Assembly (NCBI RefSeq): GCF_028550435.1
Contig: NZ_JAQQKV010000001.1
Coordinates: forward strand, 310,001 to 374,000
Direction of reading: 5' to 3'
DNA: 64,000 nt
From: Asticcacaulis machinosus
GTDB lineage: Bacteria > Pseudomonadota > Alphaproteobacteria > Caulobacterales > Caulobacteraceae
Shown: positions 49,860-57,090 of the stretch, piece after piece
Layout: every line of letters starts with the position of its first letter
Numbering within the stretch: position 1 is the first letter of the stretch
Made by a program: the position numbers and the translations under genes
Notes under the pieces: generated by a model
The model's input: the letters and a program-made list of their open reading frames with translations, nothing else
The model's database searches: none
What the model was told of the DNA's origin: nothing

Positions 49860-49897
49860 TTGCATCGTTTATTTTGTAAGGCTATCTAGCGCACCTC
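49860..49897 (+). promoter_or_regulatory. Promoter of the tRNA-Glu operon
   Basis: TTGCAT (49860-49865), a 17-base spacer and TATCTA (49883-49888) are followed by GCGCACCTC. The 16-base block at 49882-49897 is identical to that ahead of the tRNA-Asp operon on the other strand. The GC-rich stretch just after the -10 is the type of discriminator linked to stringent control. Confidence 0.78.
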
Positions 49898-49904
49898 TTG
49901 ATGC

Positions 49905-49979
49905 GGTCCCTTCGTCTATCGGTTAGGACGTCAGGTTTTCAACCTGAAGAGAGGGGTTCGACTCCCCTAGGGACTGCCA
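49905..49979 (+). tRNA. tRNA-Glu (UUC), copy 1
   Basis: This is a 75-base gene: acceptor GGTCCCT with AGGGACT (first pair G-U), D-arm, anticodon loop TTTTCAA with TTC, T-arm GGGGTTCGACTCCCC, discriminator G and encoded CCA. It is identical to the copy 40 bases downstream. Confidence 0.97.
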
Positions 49980-50019
49980 AGAGAATGACGCCTAACGGCT
50001 CTTACCAAGCGCTTAATGC

Positions 50020-50094
50020 GGTCCCTTCGTCTATCGGTTAGGACGTCAGGTTTTCAACCTGAAGAGAGGGGTTCGACTCCCCTAGGGACTGCCA
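50020..50094 (+). tRNA. tRNA-Glu (UUC), copy 2
   Basis: The 75-base sequence is identical to copy 1, including encoded CCA. The four bases ahead of the gene, ATGC, also repeat those ahead of copy 1, which fits a tandem duplication. No strong terminator follows closely; the next terminator-like hairpin is at 50261-50312. Confidence 0.97.
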
Positions 50095-50169
50095 GTGCGC
50101 TTAGCTTGTCTTTACAACCGAATGATAGTGTTGATTTTAGGCCACTATCGTAAAGGTTTTGAAACAAGA

Positions 50170-50199
50170 CTGACATAACACCCAAATTTCATATATATT
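50170..50199 (+). promoter_or_regulatory. Candidate promoter of the cold-shock gene
   Basis: CTGACA (50170-50175) and TATATT (50194-50199) are spaced by 18 bases; TATATA at 50192 gives a 16-base spacer. Start of transcription here would give a leader of about 165 bases, as expected for cold-shock mRNAs. Confidence 0.45.
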
Positions 50200-50260
50200 T
50201 ATGACCGGATTGGCCGTAGTCACGATTATGACTGCATAAGATTACCGGGGGTTGTCGGAG

Positions 50261-50312
50261 GGGGATTCTTCGCATTTTTTGAGAAAACTTGTCAGAAATG
50301 CCTCCCCTTTTT
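50261..50312 (+). terminator. Terminator-like hairpin ahead of the cold-shock gene
   Basis: GGGGA (50261-50265) pairs with TCCCC (50303-50307) and, above an internal loop, GCATTT (50272-50277) pairs with AAATGC (50296-50301). Five T follow at once. It could end the tRNA-Glu transcript or act as an attenuator in the leader of the cold-shock gene. Confidence 0.5.
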
Positions 50313-50371
50313 GGGATATCCGTGTTATTAATAATGATGTCGCATTAGTTTTATGTGCGTGGTGAGGGATT

Positions 50372-50938
50372 ATGAGTTTGTACGAATTGAATAATCGGGG
50401 TGAGGCGGAACCACTGGTCGACATTAAAGGCCAAGTTAAATGGTTTGATACAACCAAGGGTTACGGGTTTATCGTGCCTCAAGATTCATCCCTGACCAAT
50501 ATGCGCGATGTTTTGCTGCATATTTCAAGCCTTCGCGATATTGGTCGTGATACGGCTTCTGAAGGCGCTGAAATTACTTGCAAAATCGCCAAGCGTGCTA
50601 AGGGCTGGCAGGTCATTCAGATAGACGATCTGACCGATCAGGGAACGGGTGCGCCGATGCGCGTACCGTCCGGCGATACCAAGCTGCACTCCAGCGCGGT
50701 CGTAAGCTCCATTGCCGTAGGTGACCTCGAAGCGGCCACTATCAAGTGGTTTAACCGAACAAAAGGGTACGGCTTTGTGGTTCGTGGAAACGATCCGACA
50801 GATATCTTTATCCACATTGAAACACTGCGCCGGTTTGGGCTCGAAGATGTTCAACAGGGCGAAATCATCATGGTGAGATTTGGTGAGGGGCCTAAAGGGC
50901 TGGTGGTAACTGAGGTTCAGCCTAAGGCCTTTGCCTGA
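50372..50938 (+). CDS. Tandem cold-shock-domain protein
   Basis: The 188-residue product contains two cold-shock domains. The first has GQVKWFDTTKGYGFIVPQD (from residue 17) and DVLLHISSLRDIG; the second has ATIKWFNRTKGYGFVV (from about 123) and DIFIHIETLRRFG. Both keep the RNP1 (KGYGFI/V) and RNP2 (LLHIS, IFIHI) aromatic sequences needed to bind single-stranded nucleic acid. Two-domain Csp proteins are known in Caulobacter (CspC/CspD), where some act in stationary phase, so cold induction should not be assumed. GAGGG precedes the ATG. The upstream 277-base gap holds a candidate promoter and hairpin. Confidence 0.92.
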   Translation: MSLYELNNRGEAEPLVDIKGQVKWFDTTKGYGFIVPQDSSLTNMRDVLLHISSLRDIGRDTASEGAEITCKIAKRAKGWQVIQIDDLTDQGTGAPMRVPSGDTKLHSSAVVSSIAVGDLEAATIKWFNRTKGYGFVVRGNDPTDIFIHIETLRRFGLEDVQQGEIIMVRFGEGPKGLVVTEVQPKAFA

Positions 50939-50984
50939 TTGTGTTGTGGCCGGGTTGCTCTGGTCATATGTGAGGCTCTATGTC

Positions 50985-51018
50985 ATACCTTCCTGAATAA
51001 TTCAGGAAGGTATTTTTT
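50985..51018 (+). terminator. Terminator after the cold-shock gene, overlapping the next ribosome binding site
   Basis: ATACCTTCCTGAA (50985-50997) and TTCAGGAAGGTAT (51001-51013) form a perfect 13-bp stem with a 3-base loop, followed by TTTTT. The descending arm contains AGGAAGG (51004-51010), eight bases before the ATG of the following gene. Confidence 0.9.
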
Positions 51019-51540
51019 ATGCCGCATCTTCATCTAAAAACTAGCTCTGCGGCATCAGCCCTGACCGCAGTTATGCTGTCTGTGGTGGTGGCGTTCGCCG
51101 GTCTTAGCGCATGTGCAAAACCGCTTGCTGACAATGCTCAGATAAAGCCCTATTCGGCACTTGAGCCATTAACGGTAAAAACGCCGAACGCCGCGCATGA
51201 ATTCCGGGTTGAAATCGCCGATGACTTTTCTGAGCGCGAGCAGGGTCTGATGTATCGTAAAAATCTGCCGGAAACACAGGGGATGCTGTTTGAGTTTCCG
51301 GATATATCTGAGCGTGCCTTCTGGATGAAGAACACCGTCATTCCTCTTGATATTATTTATATTTCCTCAGAGGGCCGGATTGTGTCCATTCAAAAGCAGG
51401 CACAACCGTTTGACGAAACCCCGTTACCATCATTCGCGCCAGCCAAAGGGGTGCTTGAAATTCAGGGGGGGCTTGCTGACAAACTGGGTATAAAGGTTGG
51501 AGATCAGGTTATGCACCCTTTTTTCGGTTCCAAGCCATAA
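51019..51540 (+). CDS. DUF192 lipoprotein
   Basis: This is a 173-residue DUF192-family protein of unknown function. It has a signal with basic Lys7, a hydrophobic stretch and the lipobox LSAC, so it is probably lipid-modified at Cys32. The DUF192 domain (about residues 50-170) has the typical SEREQGLMYRKNLPETQGML, AFWMKNTVIPLDIIYI and VLEIQGGLADKLGI blocks. The ATG at 51019 is directly after the terminator T tract, and its only Shine-Dalgarno is within the terminator stem. The later Met19 would lose the basic n-region of the signal. Confidence 0.88.
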   Translation: MPHLHLKTSSAASALTAVMLSVVVAFAGLSACAKPLADNAQIKPYSALEPLTVKTPNAAHEFRVEIADDFSEREQGLMYRKNLPETQGMLFEFPDISERAFWMKNTVIPLDIIYISSEGRIVSIQKQAQPFDETPLPSFAPAKGVLEIQGGLADKLGIKVGDQVMHPFFGSKP

Positions 51541-51566
51541 AACTGCATATCATTGAGGAATAGGGC

Positions 51567-51604
51567 TTGCAGCCACATGTCTTAAGTGGCAATAAGCGCG
51601 CCTC
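51567..51604 (+). promoter_or_regulatory. Promoter of tRNA-Pro (UGG)
   Basis: TTGCAG (51567-51572), a 17-base spacer and CAATAA (51590-51595) are followed by GCGCGCCTC. The layout and the GCGC-R-CCTC initiation block resemble those of the tRNA-Asp and tRNA-Glu promoters. Confidence 0.6.
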
Positions 51605-51631
51605 TTCACGGAGAGATGTCTGTAAAGGCAT

Positions 51632-51744
<113 letters not shown>

Positions 51745-51854
51745 ATTGCGATGATGAACACTTTCCCCCGAAAAATATCTGCCCTCACAGAAATTAATTC
51801 GATGGGGCTTGTCAAAAGAATTGTGGCCTATTAAACAACCGCTTCCTAAAGCGT

Positions 51855-51931
51855 CGGGGTGTGGCGCAGCCTGGTAGCGCGCCTCGTTCGGGACGAGGAG
51901 GCCGGAGGTTCGAATCCTCTCACCCCGACCA
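51855..51931 (+). tRNA. tRNA-Pro (CGG)
   Basis: This 77-base gene has anticodon stem CCTCG/CGAGG, loop TTCGGGA and anticodon CGG. The body is close to the UGG isoacceptor (same CGGGGTGT start, D-arm and T-arm), and it has encoded CCA. The ahead sequence shows GGCTTG and TATTAA, but their spacing does not fit well with a promoter. Confidence 0.96.
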
Positions 51932-51933
51932 TT

Positions 51934-51965
51934 TAAAAAAGCGATCCGAAAGGGTCGCTTTTTTA
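51934..51965. terminator. Terminator after tRNA-Pro (CGG)
   Basis: TAAAAAAGCGATCC (51934-51947) and GGGTCGCTTTTTTA (51952-51965) enclose a GAAA tetraloop. The stem is the same as that after the tRNA-Pro (UGG) gene except for the outermost bases and the loop. Confidence 0.9.
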
Positions 51966-52079
51966 GTATCTGTTTTTGGGGGCCAATTTTCAGGCGCTGT
52001 TTGCATTTACAATGCTTTGATAGTAACTAGCCTCTAGGAGCCAGGACAGATTCTATGAATCTGTATAGGAGACGTGTTT

Positions 52080-52385
52080 ATGTTCGCGCGCATTTTCAAA
52101 CCCGCAAAAACAGCCATGCAATCGGGTAAGGCCAAAACGCAAGATTGGGTGCTTGAATTTGAGCCGGCGTCAGCACGCCATCCGGATCCCCTTATGGGCT
52201 GGATCAGTTCCTCCGATACGCGCGCCCAGATTCGCCTGACGTTTGAAACCAAGGATCAGGCTATCAATTATGCCGAACATCATGGCATTGCCTTTCGCCT
52301 GATCGAGCCTGAAGTTCCGCCCAAGATCATTAAAGCTTATGCGGACAACTTTGCCTACAATCGCAGGCAGTCCTGGACGCACTAG
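52080..52385 (+). CDS. NDUFS4-like 18-kDa accessory subunit of complex I
   Basis: This 101-residue product matches the ETC complex I subunit family (mitochondrial NDUFS4/AQDQ), an accessory protein that stabilises the NADH module. Visible signatures are WVLEFEP near the start, DPLMGWISSSDTRAQIRLTF and EHHGIAFRL, ending in ADNFAYNRRQSWTH, all as in alphaproteobacterial homologues. AGGAGA lies seven bases before the ATG at 52080; the GTG at 52074 is too close to it. It is 12 kb from the nuo operon and just ahead of tRNA-Arg. Confidence 0.9.
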   Translation: MFARIFKPAKTAMQSGKAKTQDWVLEFEPASARHPDPLMGWISSSDTRAQIRLTFETKDQAINYAEHHGIAFRLIEPEVPPKIIKAYADNFAYNRRQSWTH

Positions 52386-52403
52386 GCATTTAATAGCCAA
52401 AAC

Positions 52404-52480
52404 GACTCCGTAGCTCAGCTGGATAGAGCATCCGCCTTCTAAGCGGACGGTCGCAGGTTCGAATCCTGCCGGGGTCGCCA
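52404..52480 (+). tRNA. tRNA-Arg (UCU)
   Basis: This 77-base gene has acceptor GACTCCG/CGGGGTC with one T-G pair, D-arm GCTCAGCTGGATAGAGC, anticodon stem TCCGC/GCGGA, loop CTTCTAA with TCT, T-arm GCAGGTTCGAATCCTGC, discriminator G and encoded CCA. It starts 18 bases after the NDUFS4-like gene and may be transcribed with it. Confidence 0.97.
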
Positions 52481-52588
52481 ATGGGCCTTATTGGGCTATA
52501 TTGTAACTAATCTTCCCATTTAGCTTTGACCGGGCCTAGGAACCGGCCTATGATTTCAATAATCCCGTCTTTGGCTCAAGGTGTGTCA

Positions 52589-53719
52589 ATGCCGCTTCGG
52601 CATGTTCTCGACAATGGATCAAGATACCTGTTAACGGCCATGATGGCTGTTGTGACCATAAGTGCCTGTTCCCCTCGGACGTCCGGTGACGATGCACCTT
52701 CCGCCGAACTGAAGGCGAATGTGAATGAGGGTAAGGCCAATACGATTCGCAACAATTATGGCGCTACTCTAAAATCTGTGCAGGAACGTGGCCATTTAAA
52801 TTGCGGCGTCCATCCGGGCCTTGTCGGTTTTTCCTATCGTGACAACCGCGGTGAATGGAAGGGGTTCGATGTCGACTTTTGCAGGGCAATGGCGGCGGCT
52901 ATTTTCGACGATCCGGCAAAAGTGAACTTTATCCCGCTTGAAACTGATAATCGCTTCGGTGCTTTGAGGCGCGGGCAGATAGATGTTTTGTGGCGAAACT
53001 CTTCGTGGACGATGTCACGCGATACGACCGAAGGGTTAAATTTTGGCGGAACAAACTACTATGATGGACAAGGATTTCTTGTACGCCGTAGCTTGCGGTT
53101 GAATAGTGCAACGGAACTGAACGGGGCCCGTATTTGCGTTCAAAGTGGCTCCACAACAGAACTAAACCTGGCTGACTATTTCCGCATCAAAGCCATTAAA
53201 TATACCCCCATCGTGGTCGCCACAGAGGATGAAGCACGCGCCAAATACGCCAACGAAAGCTGCGACGCTTTTAGTTCAGATATTTCTGCCTTGGCGGCGG
53301 CGCGCACCACCCTTAATGACCCTCAAAATCATGTCATTCTGCCTGACGTTATATCTAAAGAACCGCTCGGCCCTGTGTTGCGCGAAGGGGATGCGCAATG
53401 GGACAATATTGTACGTTGGACGCTGAACGCGCTAATTCTGGCCGAAGAATATGGCGTCACATCTAAAAACATTGACGACAGTATGAAATCTTCCCCAAAC
53501 TCTGAAGTCCGTAGACTGTTGGGGGCCGATAGCAACCTTGGGAAAGATATGGGCCTAAATGCTAAATGGGCCTATAACGCCATTAAGCGGGTAGGGAACT
53601 ACGGTGAGATATTTGACCGCAATGTCGGCAGTCAATCACCATTAAATCTGGATCGAGGCTTGAACGCCCAATGGAATAGCCCAAGACCTGGCCTGATATA
53701 TGCGCCGCCAGCGCGGTAA
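52589..53719 (+). CDS. Orphan AapJ-like amino-acid-binding lipoprotein
   Basis: This is a periplasmic binding protein of the general L-amino acid ABC transporter type (AapJ/YhdW). The 376-residue product has a signal peptide ending in the lipobox ISAC (Cys27), then a type II periplasmic binding fold with VQERGHLNCGVHPGLVGFSY, WKGFDVDFCRAMAAAIF and ARICVQSGSTTELNLADYF. The C-terminal block GLNAKWAYNAIKRVGNYGEI is characteristic of the Aap subgroup. AAGG lies seven bases before ATG 52589; upstream starts at 52526 and 52550 lack one. No permease or ATPase gene is adjacent. It abuts the convergent sulfurtransferase gene. Confidence 0.87.
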   Translation: MPLRHVLDNGSRYLLTAMMAVVTISACSPRTSGDDAPSAELKANVNEGKANTIRNNYGATLKSVQERGHLNCGVHPGLVGFSYRDNRGEWKGFDVDFCRAMAAAIFDDPAKVNFIPLETDNRFGALRRGQIDVLWRNSSWTMSRDTTEGLNFGGTNYYDGQGFLVRRSLRLNSATELNGARICVQSGSTTELNLADYFRIKAIKYTPIVVATEDEARAKYANESCDAFSSDISALAAARTTLNDPQNHVILPDVISKEPLGPVLREGDAQWDNIVRWTLNALILAEEYGVTSKNIDDSMKSSPNSEVRRLLGADSNLGKDMGLNAKWAYNAIKRVGNYGEIFDRNVGSQSPLNLDRGLNAQWNSPRPGLIYAPPAR

Positions 53720-54550
53720 TCAGATATTGACCGGCATGTTCAGATGCGGCTGTCCCCACTCTGCCCATGAACCGTCATAAAGTTTGATATGCTTATGGCC
53801 AATTTCATGAAGGGCCAGGGCTATAATAGCTGCCGTTACACCCGATCCGCAGGTGGTTACGGCCGTTTGATCGGGCGTAAGTCCCATATGATCGAATATC
53901 GATTTCAAATCACTGACCGGCCTTAATTGCCCATTTTCGAGCAATTGATCAAAGGGCAGGCTGTGACTTTGTGGTATATGCCCGCTTATGAGACCAGGGC
54001 GAGGCTCAGGTGCGGCGCCATGAAACCGTGCTCGTGATCGGGCATCAAAGATCATAAAGCCATTTATGCCTATTTGCGCCGATAGATCATAAATTTTCAC
54101 AATTAAATCAGCATTATAATTTGCCTTATAAGACTTAAAAGTCGGCGCTGAAATCTCATCAGTGAGCGGAGCCGATAACCCACGCCACGCCGGCAAGCCA
54201 CCTTTTAAAATTTGAACTTTATGATGCCCCATAAGCTTAAACGTCCACCAAATTCTGGCGGCCGAAAACAGCCCTTGCTGATCATAAATAACGACATGAT
54301 CGCTTTCAGATATTCCTAATTTTCCCACGGCTTCAGCAAACTGCGCCGGCGAAGGCGCCATATGCGGCAGATCAATACTATGATCACTTACGGCATCAAG
54401 ATCAAAAAACTGAGCCGTTGGGATATGCGCCTTCCGAAAAGCGGTTTTCATGTCCGCTCCGCCCAAGTCCCAGCTACCATCAAGGATTTTGACAGAGCCC
54501 TTGCCTAACAATCCATTCAGTTCTTCAACATCGATCTGGGACGACGTCAT
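53720..54550 (-). CDS. 3-mercaptopyruvate sulfurtransferase
   Basis: This two-domain rhodanese-family enzyme transfers sulfur from 3-mercaptopyruvate to thiols or cyanide. The 276-residue product has rhodanese signatures in the N-terminal half (ILDGSWDLGG, HIPTAQFFDLDAVSD) and the active loop TTCGSGVTAAI in the C-terminal half. The loop reads CGSGVTA, as in mercaptopyruvate enzymes rather than thiosulfate enzymes (CRKGVTA). AGGAG lies five bases before the ATG at 54550. The photolyase gene ends 40 bases upstream on the same strand. Confidence 0.9.
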   Translation of the reverse strand: MTSSQIDVEELNGLLGKGSVKILDGSWDLGGADMKTAFRKAHIPTAQFFDLDAVSDHSIDLPHMAPSPAQFAEAVGKLGISESDHVVIYDQQGLFSAARIWWTFKLMGHHKVQILKGGLPAWRGLSAPLTDEISAPTFKSYKANYNADLIVKIYDLSAQIGINGFMIFDARSRARFHGAAPEPRPGLISGHIPQSHSLPFDQLLENGQLRPVSDLKSIFDHMGLTPDQTAVTTCGSGVTAAIIALALHEIGHKHIKLYDGSWAEWGQPHLNMPVNI

Positions 54551-54590
54551 AAGCGCTCCTGCAAATGAATCTGGTAAACATGCTCTGGTT

Positions 54591-56078
54591 TCATAACTCA
54601 CTATCCCGGTCATCAAAAGCGGTCAAAGCCCTCTGACGGGCAAAACTATGATCTATAATAGGCTGTGGATAATGAGAATTATTTCCGTATTTACCTATAT
54701 TATCAAATAAATCTGCCTCACTTTTGATGTGATTATCCTTTGTGGATAATGTGGTAAAGCCCTGTATATATTTATTCCGATATAGCCCTTTAGGGTCAAA
54801 CTTTTCGGCCTGAGTAATCGGGTTAAATATGCGAAAATAAGGCGAAGCGTCAGCGCCCGATCCAGCCACCCATTGCCAACTTGCCGCATTATTGGCTGGA
54901 TCCGCATCGACTAAACAATCCCAGAACCACGCTTCGCCCCACCGCCAATCTACAAGGAGATGTTTAATCAGGAAGGATGCGGCAACCATGCGAACACGGT
55001 TGTGCATAAACCCTGTCTGCCACAGTTCCCGCATGCCGGCATCGACCAAGGTGTAGCCGGTCAGGCCTGCCTTCCAGGCTTTGAAATCGGATGAATTATT
55101 ATGCCATTTTATGCTGTCATATCCCGATTTGAAATTTTCTTCATTAAGCCGTGGCTGCTGAGCCAAAAGGCCATAAGAAAATTCACGCCATGCTAATTCG
55201 GAACGAAACTTTTCCACCGGGCCCTGCAAGTCAGGATAATGGAACAGAGCTTTATCAAGTTCATGAAGAATTCGGTGAGGGCTTATCTCCCCAAACCTTA
55301 AATGGGGCGATAGTTTTGACGTTGCCTCGATATCCGGCCTGTCACGGTAGTCGGCATAAAGCTTAAGGCTATTTTCAACGTAAATATCCAGCCTTTGACG
55401 TGCCCCCAGTTCTCCGGGCGCCCAAACATGAAATCCTTGCGCCCAGTTCTTGCCTGATACAGTAACCGTATTGTTAAGCCCTAAAGACTCGATCGACTGA
55501 GACTGTGGCCAGACTTTAGGGACGGGCCATTTAAAGTTGGGTGCGTCAAAAATATTCGCATCGCAAAACCCTTCCGCCACCATGGCCCGGTAGAAGGGGG
55601 TAAACATACGAAACGGATCACCCGATTTTGTGCGCACCTGGTTAGGTAGGCACAGAAAACTGGTGTTGAAACCTTTAAGTGAGATGCCTGCCGAGTGAAA
55701 ATCACGGGCAATTTCAGCATCCAATTTTTCACTTTTGGGATCAAAAGTATGAGAATAAATAATTGTTTTAACGTTATATTTTATACATAAATCACGAAGC
55801 TCACTTTGAGAATCACCGCAACGAATAATTAGTCGCGTCCCAAGCTTACGAAGTGATTTATCAAGCGCTTTAAGTGAATGATGTAACCACCACTTAGACG
55901 CCGCCCCCAAAGGGCGTGTGCTTGAATTTTCATCAAAAATATAAACAGGAATGATCGGAAGCCCTGAAACCAGTGCAGCGCTCACACCGTCGTGGTCATC
56001 TATTCTAAGATCAAACCGAAACCAGATCATGCAGGCCGCAGGCATTTCAGTGTCATTATTTGGCTGTTTTTGCATCAT
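54591..56078 (-). CDS. phrB: Deoxyribodipyrimidine photolyase (cryptochrome/photolyase family)
   Basis: This enzyme repairs cyclobutane pyrimidine dimers with blue light, using FAD and an antenna pigment. The N-terminal Rossmann domain begins with IWFRFDLRIDDHDG and GLPIIPVYIFDE. The FAD-binding helical domain carries SELAWREFSYGLL, DAGMRELWQTGFMHNRVRM, WRWGEAWFWDCLVDADPANN and the class I C-terminal ending. The N terminus is uncertain: frames open to 56165, and ATGs at 56078, 56075 and 56042 are all possible with no clear Shine-Dalgarno; I take 56078 (495 residues). No LexA box is visible upstream. It is divergent from kdsA. Confidence 0.9.
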   Translation of the reverse strand: MMQKQPNNDTEMPAACMIWFRFDLRIDDHDGVSAALVSGLPIIPVYIFDENSSTRPLGAASKWWLHHSLKALDKSLRKLGTRLIIRCGDSQSELRDLCIKYNVKTIIYSHTFDPKSEKLDAEIARDFHSAGISLKGFNTSFLCLPNQVRTKSGDPFRMFTPFYRAMVAEGFCDANIFDAPNFKWPVPKVWPQSQSIESLGLNNTVTVSGKNWAQGFHVWAPGELGARQRLDIYVENSLKLYADYRDRPDIEATSKLSPHLRFGEISPHRILHELDKALFHYPDLQGPVEKFRSELAWREFSYGLLAQQPRLNEENFKSGYDSIKWHNNSSDFKAWKAGLTGYTLVDAGMRELWQTGFMHNRVRMVAASFLIKHLLVDWRWGEAWFWDCLVDADPANNAASWQWVAGSGADASPYFRIFNPITQAEKFDPKGLYRNKYIQGFTTLSTKDNHIKSEADLFDNIGKYGNNSHYPQPIIDHSFARQRALTAFDDRDSEL

Positions 56079-56191
56079 AGATGGGATATTCTCAGAAAGC
56101 GCTTGCCAATGCGACAGGCAACAACCATTTGATACGTCGAAATCGCCACCAGGGATCTGTGGCATCTATCTAATTTCAGGAGCTTTGAGCC

Positions 56192-57067
56192 TTGGTTCAG
56201 CCGAATGCGGTCATCACTGTCAAAACCCCTTGGGGCAAACCCGTAGCCATTGGCGGTTCTCATAAAATTGCCATCATCGCTGGCCCGTGCCAGATGCAAA
56301 GCCGGCAACACGCTTTAGAAACGGCTCAGCAGCTAAAAGAGATTGCTGATCGTCTCGATATAGGCCTGATTTATAAAACCTCTTACGATAAGGCCAACCG
56401 CACTTCTGCCATTGCGCAACGCGGCATTGGCATGGAGAAGTCCCTGGAAATTTTTCAGGAAATTCGTGAAACCACAGGGCTTCCTACCCTGACAGATGTT
56501 CATGAATCAGCTCACTGCGATATCATCAAGGATGTCATTGACGTCATTCAGATCCCGGCGTTTCTGTGCCGTCAGACCGACCTTTTGATCGCAGCGGCAA
56601 ACACAGGACGTGCGATAAATGTCAAAAAAGGTCAGTTTTTGGCGCCTTGGGACATGAAAAATGTGATCGCCAAGATCAATGGCGCTGGCAATCCTAACGC
56701 TATGGCATGTGAGCGCGGCACATCGTTCGGTTATAACACGCTTGTATCTGATATGCGCGGGTTGCCAATAATGGCCCAGATTGGCTGCCCGGTAATTTTC
56801 GATGCCACCCACTCTGTCCAACAGCCTGGCGGGCAAGGCACGTCCTCCGGCGGGCAGCGTGAATTTGTGCAGGTTCTGGCTCGGGCTGCGGTCGCAGTAG
56901 GCGTATCTGGCGTTTTCATCGAGACACACGAAGATCCCGACAACGCTCCCTCTGATGGTCCCAATATGGTTCCGCTTAGCCAGTTCGAAATCCTTGTGGC
57001 GGAACTTTTAGAATTTGACGCCATTGCCAAATCGAAGTTGAGAGCTCTTGAACACGTTCTTGCTTAA
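56192..57067 (+). CDS. kdsA: 3-deoxy-D-manno-octulosonate 8-phosphate synthase
   Basis: KdsA condenses phosphoenolpyruvate and arabinose-5-phosphate to Kdo-8-phosphate for the LPS inner core. The 291-residue product has IIAGPCQMQSRQHALETAQ near residue 30, KTSYDKANRTS, DVHESAHCDIIKDVIDVIQI and FDATHSVQQPGGQGTSSGGQ, all standard. The start is a TTG at 56192, with AGGAG nine bases upstream. The next ATG is inside the substrate-binding block, so a rare start codon is required. A lipid A acyltransferase gene follows after 23 bases. Confidence 0.94.
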   Translation: MVQPNAVITVKTPWGKPVAIGGSHKIAIIAGPCQMQSRQHALETAQQLKEIADRLDIGLIYKTSYDKANRTSAIAQRGIGMEKSLEIFQEIRETTGLPTLTDVHESAHCDIIKDVIDVIQIPAFLCRQTDLLIAAANTGRAINVKKGQFLAPWDMKNVIAKINGAGNPNAMACERGTSFGYNTLVSDMRGLPIMAQIGCPVIFDATHSVQQPGGQGTSSGGQREFVQVLARAAVAVGVSGVFIETHEDPDNAPSDGPNMVPLSQFEILVAELLEFDAIAKSKLRALEHVLA

Positions 57068-57090
57068 ACTTCAGTCTGAATTAATCGCAC

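Noticed and set aside
49905-50094. Second set of identical 75-base repeats
   Set aside because: These are duplicate tRNA-Glu genes, not a mobile-element repeat.
50121-50150. Inverted repeat GATAGTG/CACTATC after the second tRNA-Glu as its terminator
   Set aside because: The stem is only seven pairs, the loop is 12 bases and no T tract follows.
51806-51834. Promoter of tRNA-Pro (CGG) from GGCTTG and TATTAA
   Set aside because: The TTG element and the -10 are only about 14 bases apart; the alternative alignment gives a poor -35, so I did not call it.
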